NCBI RefSeq assembly: GCF_037975245.1
Contig: NC_092564.1
Span: 15,522,984 to 15,586,983 of the forward strand
Reading direction: 5' to 3'
Length of the DNA stretch: 64,000 bases
Source of the DNA: Apostichopus japonicus
Lineage: Eukaryota > Echinodermata > Holothuroidea > Aspidochirotida > Stichopodidae
A program made the position numbers and the translations under genes. Shown piece after piece: positions 1 to 9,600 of this stretch. The notes below the pieces were generated by a model that had not been told where the DNA came from, did no database searches, and saw nothing but the letters and a program-made list of their open reading frames with translations. How positions within the stretch are numbered: position 1 is the stretch's first letter; every line of letters starts with the position of its first letter.

Positions 1-110
1 TTAGTTTTGTGGATATAAGGGGATGAATCTGGGGAGGGGGGGGGGAAAGGAGGGGAAGAGATAAGGGAAGGAGGGGAGTGGCAGAGCAGAAAAATTATAT
101 TACTGTATGT
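1..110. repeat. G-rich low-complexity tract
   Basis: The first ~80 bases are purine-rich with a run of ten G and several shorter G runs (about 30-65). I see no gene here. It lies in what should be an intron of the minus-strand myosin gene. Confidence 0.6.
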
Positions 111-230
111 GCTTTCTATTTATATATACTGACTTACCAAAAACAATAGGCTTCTTGTATATACTTAATGTGGTCATTCTACACACCAAAGATGAGGTCT
201 GCCCAAGCTTCCCTCCTTAAGATATCATGT

Positions 231-1274
231 TTAGTGTTTACAAGGTTATCACAATTTGACCCCTGGTGACCAGAAATGACCTTTGACCTCCACCAAAACT
301 ATAGGTTTTTTGTACTCTTTGTGGTTCATATACATATTAATTATGAGATCTGTCTATTGCTTTCCTTCTTGAGATATTGTCTTTACAAGGTTTCACAATT
401 TGACCCCTAATGACCGTTGACCTCCACAACAAACAATAGGATTTTTATACTCAATGTGGTACTTCTACACACCACATACGAAATTGGCCTGACCTTCCCT
501 TCTTCAGATATCATGTATATTTACAAGCGGCGTCACAAACGCACACATACACACGCCCACACACACATACGCCATCATGAACGCAAAGGTTACAACTACC
601 GTCAAACCAAAATGACTCTATCTACCGCTGACTGTTTAGTCTAGTTTGTTTAAATTTTAAAATAATAAAGTTGTGAGCAATTCACTGACAAGCAAGGACT
701 AAATTAGCATTCATATTTTGAGTAATGATTTGGAAGATTGAAGGATTTGTTTAGTGTTTACAAGGTTTTCACAATTTGACCCCTGGTGACCAGAAATGAC
801 CTTTGACCTCCACCAAAACTATAGGTTTTTTGTACTCTTTGTGGTTCATATACAGTACATATTAATTATGAGATCTGTCTAAGCTTTCCTTCTTGAGATA
901 TTGTCTTTACAAGGTTTTCACAATTTGACCCCTAATGACCCAAAATGACCATTGACCTCCACAACAAACAATAGGATTTTTATACTCAATGTGGTACTTC
1001 TACACACCACATACGAAATTGGCCTGACCTTCCCTTCTTCAGATATCATGTTTATTTACAAGCGGCGTCATAAACGCACACACACACACGCCCACACACA
1101 CATACGCCATCATGAATGCAAAGGTTACAATTATCTTCAAACCAAAAATGACTCTATCTACCGCTGACTGTTTAGTCTAGTTTGTTTAACTTTTAAAATA
1201 ATAAAGTTGTGAGCAATTCACTGACAAGCAAGGACTAAATTAGCATTCATATTTTGAATAATGATTTGGAAGGA
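231..1274. repeat. Tandem duplication of a ~0.52-kb repeat
   Basis: Two near-identical copies lie head to tail, at about 231-738 and 751-1274. Each contains, in order, a stretch rich in TGACC/TGACCT half-sites, a CA-rich segment (GCACACACACACG type) and a shared tail around ATTCACTGACAAGCAAGGAC. The copies differ by a few substitutions and small indels, and the offset drifts from 520 to 536 bases. Within each copy the half-site block is itself partly repeated, so the unit is a composite. Open frames at 417-644 and 952-1167 translate the CA-rich segment and look like repeat translations, not genes. Confidence 0.9.
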
Positions 1275-1395
1275 TATGAATTTTAGTTCACATGAAATAA
1301 CTGAAAATACTGGTGGGTTCAGTGTGTAGAAAACTATTAGATACACATTTCATTGTGCAGCAATTTGTTCATTTTGAATTGCATGTTGCTATTCA

Positions 1396-1412
1396 CAGTT
1401 GGAAGTCTGACC
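1396..1412 (+). repeat. Left terminal inverted repeat
   Basis: CAGTTGGAAGTCTGACC, flanked on the left by TTCA. Identity with the right end stops after 17 bases, although both ends have another TGACC a few bases further in. Confidence 0.65.
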
Positions 1413-1519
1413 TCAATATATGACCGTTACTAGCAAATTTTCGAGCACAGCTACTTGACCCGGAAGTAATTGTTTCGCGCAAATCCGGTTCTACGGACTT
1501 CGGTTCGCTACTTCCATGT

Positions 1520-1903
1520 ATGGATGTAATCGGTAAAATTCGCAAACATCCCAATGTCATTCGGGTTTACGAGTATCGTAGCTCGATAAAGGATACTTTA
1601 GAGACTCAAATACGATCATTTCCGGAAAGAAACGAAGATTTTACCAATAGAACAGTGCATTTTCTTATCGACGACCAACGCAAAAAAATAAAGGTAAGTC
1701 AAATCGAGTCGACGTCTATCGTTATGTGACTTTCGCGTCTTAGACAACTTTTAACCGTAAAAATAGCATTTTTGTAATATATAAGCTTGAATCTTACTCA
1801 TATTTTTCAGAAAAGTTGTAACTCCCCCGAAAAGTGTGATTTTTTGGTCAACGAAAATGGTGCTCCTATGTGGTTTTGGTTGCCCCTAATACATGTATCC
1901 TAA
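1520..1903 (+). CDS. Candidate two-exon protein inside the TIR element, function unknown
   Basis: Exon 1 (1520-1693) opens with MDVIGKIRKHPNVIRVYEYR and ends at AAG|GTAAGT in phase 0. A 117-base intron with a pyrimidine-rich end (ATTTTTCAG) leads to exon 2 (1811-1903), which continues in frame through KSCNSPEKCDF and PMWFW to a stop, about 88 residues in all. The ATG is preceded by a CpG-rich stretch with an ETS-like CCGGAAGT site near 1460, which resembles a promoter. The composition is charged and protein-like, but I do not recognise the family. Its place just inside the left inverted repeat suggests an element-encoded gene. The true gene may have further exons if exon 2 is spliced before its stop. 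Intron phase and splice sites are seen directly; expression is inferred. Confidence 0.4.
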
Positions 1904-2149
1904 CGTACATAATACACATATACACGAAAGCACCGTATCCTATAACGTGCAGCCTAGCGCTATATGTCGACTATGATGTAGCTAGTGCTAGATTTGCAAC
2001 GTCTCGTATTTTTCGTAATCTTTCTATTCGGCATAGATTCCTTTCATTTTTTGCGTTAATATGGAAAAATCAGGGAGTTGATAAGTCACGGTACTACTTA
2101 TGGCTACTAAATAGTTAAAATTTAAAAATTCGAGGGCATAGCGGACAGT

Positions 2150-2264
2150 AACATTACTGTACTAGCCTAGGCCCCTAGTACAAGCCTAGGCTAGCCTATA
2201 GGCCTAGTACTTTTGTATTTACTAAAGTAATATACTACGACAAGTTTTTACTACAGGTAGGCCC
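2150..2264. repeat. CCTAGG/AGGCCTA-rich short palindromic tract
   Basis: A cluster of overlapping CCTAGG, TAGGCCTA and CTAGCCTA words, including TAGGCCTA at 2199-2206. No coding potential is seen. Confidence 0.4.
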
Positions 2265-2860
2265 TAGCCTAGTTTTAGTAATACTAGAATACCTGCATAG
2301 TTTAGTCCAATTTTAATAATGGACAAAGGCTTATAACCTTTAGTTCTTAGCCTACGCCTTCTTGTCCTTGTGTAATAATTCTAAGGGGCCTGTTCTTAAA
2401 AAGATTTGGACTGCATAAGATACAATTTAGTATTATTATTATTATACAAAAATTAGTAGTAGTACTAGTAGACTGCCTTTGTACTATGTATAAGTTAAGA
2501 TCATGGCTTATTATGAGTTTTATTAAAGCTGGACTGGGTGAAAATTTCCTCCATCCTGTTTTAGCCTAGTTTTAGTAATACTAGAATACCTGCATAGTTT
2601 AGTCCAATTTTAATAATGGACAAAGGCTTATAACCTTTAGTTCTTAGCCTACGCCTTCTTGTCCTTGTGTAATAATTCTAAGGGGCCTGTTCTTAAAAAG
2701 ATTTGGACTGCATAAGATACAATTTAGTATTATTATTATTATACAAAAATTAGTAGTAGTACTAGTAGACTGCCTTTGTACTACAGTATGTATAAGTTAA
2801 GATCATGGCTTATTATGAGTTTTATTAAAGCTGGAATGGGTGAAAATTTCCTCCATCCTG
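2265..2860. repeat. Tandem duplication, ~297-bp unit
   Basis: Copy 1 (about 2265-2558) and copy 2 (about 2562-2860) are nearly identical, from AGCCTAGTTTTAGTAATAC to AATTTCCTCCATCCTG. Copy 2 has a 5-base insertion (ACAGT near 2785) and a few substitutions. Each copy carries an (ATT)n tract. The near identity indicates a recent duplication. Confidence 0.9.
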
Positions 2861-3978
2861 GGATCGGGATCCATTTCAATGTCACTTTGTTACAAGTGTT
2901 CAAGACCGGTATTAGATCCATGACTTAAGTCTAGACCCAATTCCCTATGCTTAATATGTAGAGCAAGATACGTAACACAGAAATAAAACTAGCTTGCTTT
3001 ATACTGCTTACACTTTATACTTATTGCTATTACAGTTAGACCTACTGCTGGTACTTGAGAACAATTGCACCTCATAGAGCCATGTAGTTGTACATAGCTA
3101 CTTATAATTCCAGGTGACTTAAAACAATATCAGAGATCATTTTGTGACAACATGTTTTGCTGTTAACGAGAGTTTACGATCTTTTTATTGTTATGTTGTT
3201 TTCTATGATAGGTACAGTAGTAGAAGTACTTAGTTAGTCATTCACGTACAGTCTTCCCTATGTGTGTGTGTGTCACACACAGATTTCTCTAAGGTGCTTT
3301 CCCATGTATATATGACCAAAAAAAAGTTATTCCCAAAAAGAAGAAAAGTTTCATTCACTATTAGATTTGTTTTGTTATGTATAATGACTAACATTGCAAA
3401 ATGCAGTTCCACTGGTATTAAGTATTAGCCCAGAGAGCTTCCAGAGTTTATTACATCCTCATGTTTATTATCCTCATATCTGAAGTCTTCATATAAGAGT
3501 TTATTTATAGAAATCTGTTAATAAATGTAGTCTCACATTCTATCTAATACTATATATCTTTAAGTTCCTAGCTCTGTTATATGTACCCGTAGTAAGAAGG
3601 AATGCAGCCTGTGGATCAGTTAAGTGCCTGTTGTTACAACTCTGCTCCAAACTATTGTTTGTTTAATCAGGTTGTATTATTAGTGTGCTACCTTTAAGCA
3701 ATTTTGTTTTCTATATATATGTAATTTACATTTTTCCTCAGTTTCTGTTATACTCTTATAGAAAGAACAAGTAGTGTGCAGCAACAGGCTGTAATATACT
3801 CAGCAGTCTCATGCCGATTCTCTAGCTAACTCGAACAGGTTATTGGCCCAGACACATACACTGGAAGTTAACTGTGTAGAATAGATTGTTGTTTGGAATT
3901 TATGTGCTGATTTTGGAACCATTTCTTGGGAAATGTTGGTACTTAAATTGGTTAATTTAGTCGTGACGACTGACCAAT
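2861..3978. other. Non-coding stretch inside the TIR element
   Basis: AT-rich sequence with a short (GT)n/(CA)n tract near 3262-3281. Nothing coding is recognised. It could include leader or LTR remnants of the Copia fragment that follows, but I find no paired LTR. Confidence 0.3.
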
Positions 3979-4439
3979 ATGGCTGGAACAACAGAAGATA
4001 TGACGTGGAAAATTAACAAAATGGATGGCTCGAACTGGCTGACATGGAATTTCCAGATGAGACATTTGTTTCTTGCAAAAGGCCTGTGGGCTATGAGGAT
4101 GGCTCAGGAAAGTTGGGGGTTACTGTATGTGAGAAGTAGAAGAGTGCAAACTTGAAAAAGACACAACTGGCATTTTTCACCATTGTGCTTGCAATAGCAT
4201 CTAGTCAGCTGGAATTAATTACAACAAGTGACAAACCAAGTGATGCTTAGGATGCCTTGCGTACTCTGTTCGAAAAGGATTCTCTAACCAACAAAATTCA
4301 GCTCAAGAAAAAGTACCTCAGAACTGAAATGGCAGAGGGCAAGTCAGTTGGAAATAATTTGAATTATATGAAAGGAAGTATGAATCGTTGGGATGCTATT
4401 GGTGCTCCTATTTCTGAAGAAGACCAGGTTGTTAAAGTT
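3979..4439 (+). pseudogene. Broken Copia-type LTR retrotransposon gag fragment
   Basis: The frame starts MAGTTEDMTWKINKMDGSNW and then reads MRHLFLAKGLW, the familiar start of Copia gag polyproteins. After a frameshift near 4100-4150 it resumes with KTQLAFFTIVLAIASSQLEL, has an in-frame stop at about 4247, and ends with LFEKDSL, LRTEMAEGKSV and IGAPISEEDQVV, which are conserved blocks of the UBN2/gag domain. The fragment stops after about 150 residues. No nucleocapsid zinc knuckle, protease, integrase or reverse transcriptase follows, and no LTR pair is visible. It is an old truncated copy nested in the TIR element. Confidence 0.8.
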
Positions 4440-5880
4440 ATATGTCAAGTTTGGACTTATTTATTTACTTTCTACTCGTACCTTTTACTTTTATATATTT
4501 GTCTTTTAATTTTAATCTTATGCTATATGTCAAAGGTATATCTCACCATTTCAAAGTTACAAAACTATCCATCCTGCCACCTGAATGTTTTTGCTATGTC
4601 ATGCCTTCACTATGCCACCTTGAAATACCCCTTCCAGTCATAATGCACTTGACATTGTGTGTGATTTTTTTTCAGACAATATTATTGTATGAAGTCTTCA
4701 CAGTATGAAGTGTTTCATTTCAAGAAGTATTCAAATTTTGTTAAGCTATTCCTTCCATTTGAACAAAGTATTTCACTTTGAAGTGATAGAAGTAATATAT
4801 ATATTTCATGCCCATATTTTCACAGGACATTAAAACATGTTCTGTCATGGAGAGTGTCACACCAAATGTTTTTTGTTTTCTTTTTTCTGTTGCTTAAAGT
4901 GCCTTATTGTTACAGTTATAAAATCAATAAAAGACCAGGCAACTCTATTTCCACTGTTGACTAATGTTCTACTATGCATGTGCAAAAGAAAAAGAAAACA
5001 GCCCTACTCAAAATATTTGGTCAGAGTATCCATAGAACGTAATGTATCCAAACGCGTCCTGTGTACTGAAAGTCCGCTTTTAATTAAAGTCCCCATATGT
5101 GGCAAAACCACCTCATCCCTCCAAAATACCCTAACTCTTCCCAAAGCTGGTGAACACCACACCCATCCCAAAGCTGGGAAACTCCAAACCCTTCCCCAAA
5201 TCCGCTAAGCACCACATTCCCTCCCCAAAACCCCTAAAAACACCACACCCCTCCCCTAAACAACACACCCCTACCCAAGCCACAGTACTTAACTTCAATA
5301 TTGGCAAGTGGTTATGTAGTGTGATACATGAACCAAACAAGGATTGGTATTGACTGGAAAACTGTTAACTGATATTTATTGATGAATATAAGCAACAGAT
5401 GAGTACCCAGCTTTGCAGAATCTCACTGAGTAAGGGCTACTGTGGAATTATGGTAAGTGGGTAAGTATAAATCATTTGGTATTGTAGGTATAAATCATTC
5501 GGAATTGTTGGAAGTTCCTTAGAAAGCAACTAGAAATAAGGTTTGGCCTAGGCCATGTTACCTTTGTATATTCGACATGTGGTATGACCCCTTTAGTTTT
5601 GACAACAGACTCAGGAAAATTTGTGTTACCTTAATAGTTACCACCATTAATTTAGCTAGAAAGGAAACACCATCTCCCTTGCCCCCTCCCCCATTTTGTC
5701 TCTCTTACCCCTCCCATACGCAGCTCTCAGTAATTTCACATTTTACCTAATCATATATTCGAATTTGGGACAAAATTTCTTCCAAACCTTAGCACAACTT
5801 AAATTACTCAATTTCACGCCACAAAACCTAACATTCCTAATAGACCGTACACTAAAGGAATGGGTTCCACTACATTGAAA
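4440..5880. other. Non-coding stretch with C-rich tract
   Basis: AT-rich sequence with a CCC/AAA-rich imperfect repeat at about 5100-5275 (variants of CCACACCCCTCCCCTAAA and CCCAAAGCTGGGAAACTCC). Open frames across it on both strands are low-complexity translations. Confidence 0.4.
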
Positions 5881-5955
5881 ACGATTTGAGTGAAGTCTTG
5901 TTGGTAGTAGCCCATAGCATGAAAACGGCTTGGCGAAAGTCTACCTAATTTCAAA

Positions 5956-6138
5956 ATGGCGGCGACAGCAACAAAATCGCCGAGTCGAGGTAATCGTTTT
6001 GTGACTGGCCGTCTTAGACAACCATTTCACCGAAACGTTACAGCATCATGTAGGAGAGTACAAGATCCACAAATGGGAGAACTTTTTTGCTGTAACTCTC
6101 TTTCGTTGGTTCGTTTTGACCTATTTTGTGTCGGTTAG
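5956..6138 (+). CDS. Weak candidate ORF near the right end of the TIR element
   Basis: An ATG in good context (CAAAATGGCGGCG) opens a 60-residue frame, MAATATKSPSRGNRF onward, in a locally CpG-richer stretch. A possible splice donor (GAG|GTAATC) follows the first 12 codons, so this could be a short first exon rather than a 60-residue protein. No family is recognised. It may equally be a chance frame in a promoter-like segment. Confidence 0.15.
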   Translation: MAATATKSPSRGNRFVTGRLRQPFHRNVTASCRRVQDPQMGELFCCNSLSLVRFDLFCVG

Positions 6139-6388
6139 GAATACATGTGTGAGGACGAAGTTGGATTGCAATCGTTGTTTCATAGGTTTTCGTTGATTTT
6201 TTCTCGGGTATCTTTGCCCTACCATACATTGGAATTACTTTTAATCCATTCTGTGAGGTTCCGGTAAGTTTTAAACTATCAATGACTGTAAATTCTGTGA
6301 GTGAAACGTAGGACCGATTTTACGTTAAATGCGGGCAAATTCAAATTTAATGATATGCGTGATCGTTGATCATTCTTCGAGGTCACGG

Positions 6389-6405
6389 GGTCAGACTTCC
6401 AACTG
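6389..6405 (-). repeat. Right terminal inverted repeat
   Basis: Exact reverse complement of the left 17-mer, followed by TTCA at 6406-6409. The outer edge is 84 bp from position 6489, the last base of a myosin exon on the minus strand. Confidence 0.65.
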
Positions 6406-6488
6406 TTCAATACCAGGGTAAATCATTGCGACAAGGTTTCAATATATACACTTATATGTTTTATACAGTATAGTTTTGTAATACTCAC

Positions 6489-6604
6489 ATATGGGGCAAG
6501 ACCTCATAAATATTCATGCCCTGATATTCTTTGATCTTCTCTGGACTATACAAAGGTAACTTCTTGTATGGATTCATAGAAACAACAACTTTACCAATGT
6601 AGGT
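6489..6604 (-). CDS. MYO1B: Myosin I exon: start of motor, purine-binding loop
   Basis: Acceptor TTCTTCCCACAG precedes TYIGKVVVSMNPYKKLPLYS, then PEKIKEYQGMNIYEVLPH. Donor is GTGAGT at 6488-6483, leaving two bases of the next codon (probably Ile). 116 bases. The intron on its 3' side starts only 84 bp from the TIR element. Confidence 0.9.
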
Positions 6605-9600
6605 CTGTGGGAAGAAGAAAAAAATAGCATGATGCAATTTGCAATTAAACTTTCCAAATAAAGTTACATGCCACATTAAACAGAAAAGTGCAACATTGTG
6701 TGTCATCATTTTTTTATGTTATTCATGCTGGCTTGAAATCTTTCTTTAAACCATGTAAGTACCACTTAGATGCCCCAAGTACACGTACAAGTATGGCAAA
6801 TTTATGAGTGCAAGTATTGAGTCTTTTAGACGGGTAAACATGTGTAAAAATCTCATAGTACAAGCACCCAAATGTGTAGTGAAGTACAAGTATGAATATG
6901 GACTGGGCGTATCACAAGTCTGTTTGGCTGGTATATGAAGGCACACTGTTGGGCAGAGTATTGTAGGTCTAAGGTTAATCAGCTACATAAATACATTAAT
7001 CCTTCAGACAATGATAACCATCTAACAGTAGCTGACTGTGTCAAAGTTAATCATCTACCACCTACAGTATAAAGCCATAATCCCGACAACAAATATTTTG
7101 CATTCAGGACTTTTCAGTTACTTGCAACATATACAGTAAGTGCAAAGGCAACCAGTTGCTTTACTAATGTTATTTACACCATTTTGCTATTTGTGGTAAA
7201 AGGATCCTTGAATACCATATTACTTTAATTAATGTTTGTTTCCTTACTGAAACTGCAGATTACTGTTTGCCCCACCCCTCCCCCACCCCCCTGCACCTAT
7301 ACTTAAAGTAAACTTCTTGACCTCTCAACTAGCTGGCAGGGAATGTGTTCTCATTAAATATTACTAACGCCCAGTTTACATTAGACCACAAGCACAGTGT
7401 TGGACCTTGTGCTCAGAGTTTGATTTGTATTGTAAATATGGATCAGACTCTTCAATAGACTAGGATCAGGATAGGATCAGATCCCACACTCCTTGTTTTG
7501 TAATACAAACACAGCTTGGGGTTGACCCTGGATCAGTGGTGACCTTAAGTTTCTGTTGTTGTCTACCTGCGCAATTTGACACTGTATGAAACAGCTTAAT
7601 GGTTTCGTACCTTTTCATCTAGTGGGCAAACCTAAACAGCTTCCTCTTCCGTGATCAAGAGCGCGGGGTCTGTACATGGTTCCAATATATTTGCACTGAG
7701 ATTCAAAATCAATTTATTTTGTATTAATGTTGAACACCGAGTGCTGTGTGTGATCAGTTATGTTACCTGACCTAATGTAGTGTGCTAATTGTGCTTCCAA
7801 GCTTGAAATATTACCAAACTTCTATAAGTTTTCAAAACTAATCACAACTGTGTACTGTTCATCAAATCCTTTACTGCACATTGTCAAGAACTTACCGTTG
7901 ACGAAGAATCGGCCTTGACATAATACTGCATCATTTATTTGGTTACAATGTTTAGCAATATTCATTTAATTATGGAGGAGGCTAAATTTATAAAATAAAC
8001 AAGATCAGAGTACACAACGCTATCTCTAAATCGAATCAACTCTGGTAATCATCTGAATCAGAACTGATATCATGACATTTCATTATCTGTTAAAATTATG
8101 GGGGCGAAAAGGAAAGATTGGTAATAACAAATCTTCTTCCTTTTTAGATAGATACGTTCATGTCGTTTACCTCTTATATTACGGTTGTTAACTAAAAAAA
8201 AAACCTTAGCCAAAATTTGACCATGTTGTTGACATGCAGCAAAGCATGCTATGCAAAGGAGTAGTTAATTTCTAAGGGGAGCCAGAGGCAGATCATCCAT
8301 GGAAGTATCAAGTAGATCCTTTATAGAACAGACTTATTTATGTTCATTGCACTATAGCAGGGTCATCGATATAGCCTCTCATTTTAGTAACCGAACAATC
8401 GCTCTTGAAACATTTTTGAAGACACTTTCCAGGAGCTGGTTGTCACATTACAAATCAATCTCAGACGTTAAAGGGTAGTCATTATAGGCCCCAAATTATA
8501 GCACGCTATAATTCCTTGAAGTTTTTTAAAGTACTTTCCTGAAGCTCTTTACTATCCAAATTGTTCTCAGACACTTTTAAGGAACACAAAAGATGACTGA
8601 ATTTCCCAGTGAGGAAAATTTCCTCGAAGGTTGTAATGTAAACAGTTTAAGAATTTTGACCAAAGGTGACTATATTTGAATACCTCTCATATTTGGGGCC
8701 AATACAGCATACCTTTAAGGAGGAACTGTAGAAGCCTCTTGAAGCATGTTGACTGTGGTATTAAAATGGTTGTTGAAGATTGAACATAAATGAATGACCA
8801 TAATTTGAATTTCTAGCATATTCTGGAACAAAAGTGATGACCTTTAAAGGCTAGATCAAACCAACCAAATGTTAAGTAGTAATTAAAGATTCACATCATA
8901 ATTACTAGATAAAGTAACGAGGTATCAATGGCAATAGAGGGGGGATCCAAAATCCAATTACATACAGCCGGTCAGCCATGTACAGCTCTCTGATTAAAAA
9001 AAATTGATCTGTTATGTACTATACAATATTACCAAACATATATACTTAACTTTAGAACTTAATGCACATGTACTGCAACATGCCATCCCAGTAGCTGACA
9101 TCAGCTTCAAACCCTTAATGGAAATCAATTTTACAGTTCTATAAAGTAACAAAGTGACATATGGTACCCTAGTAAAGCTGTGATAATTTTCATGGTCATT
9201 GTGTCAGATTTACAACACAGTCAATATTTCCAAGGACAGTAAATTATTTTTTTTTTTTTGGAATATAAAGTACAACTTTGGTATAAACATAAATGTCATA
9301 CACCTCTAGAGAAGCTTATTTGCATTACTTTGCAAACTTGACAATTGAATCGAGTAAATAAACAGTACCATTCAAGGACCAGGAAAGTGGCCCATAGGAA
9401 TTGGAGAGTACTAAATATAGACCTCAAAAAAAAGCATGAAAAACAGTACCCTAAGAATCCTGAATATATACAAGGATACTCATTTTTATCCTCGTGTGTT
9501 GAATATGGTAAAGACCCTTGTAAGGAATGATGATCAGTTAATTACTAAAGTGAGATTTTCTGATATTAGTAATTTTACTACACATAGTTTTAGAGCTTCC

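Larger units (their letters stand above)
1396..6405. mobile_element. 5.0-kb element with 17-bp terminal inverted repeats and TTCA target duplication
   Basis: The 17-mer CAGTTGGAAGTCTGACC at 1396-1412 recurs as a perfect reverse complement at 6389-6405. The four bases outside each end are identical (TTCA at 1392-1395 and 6406-6409), as expected for a target-site duplication made on insertion. Inside are a candidate two-exon ORF just inside the left end, a tandem duplication, a broken Copia gag fragment and an ATG-containing CpG-rich stretch near the right end. No transposase with recognisable catalytic residues was found, so the superfamily is unassigned. A 4-bp duplication is compatible with several cut-and-paste groups. 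The interior may be chimeric or nested, and it may be a non-autonomous carrier rather than a complete transposon. Confidence 0.6.

Noticed and set aside
417-1167. Open frames reading HTHTHAHTHIRHHE-like peptides
   Set aside because: They translate a CA-rich segment of a tandemly duplicated repeat; no splice or start logic.
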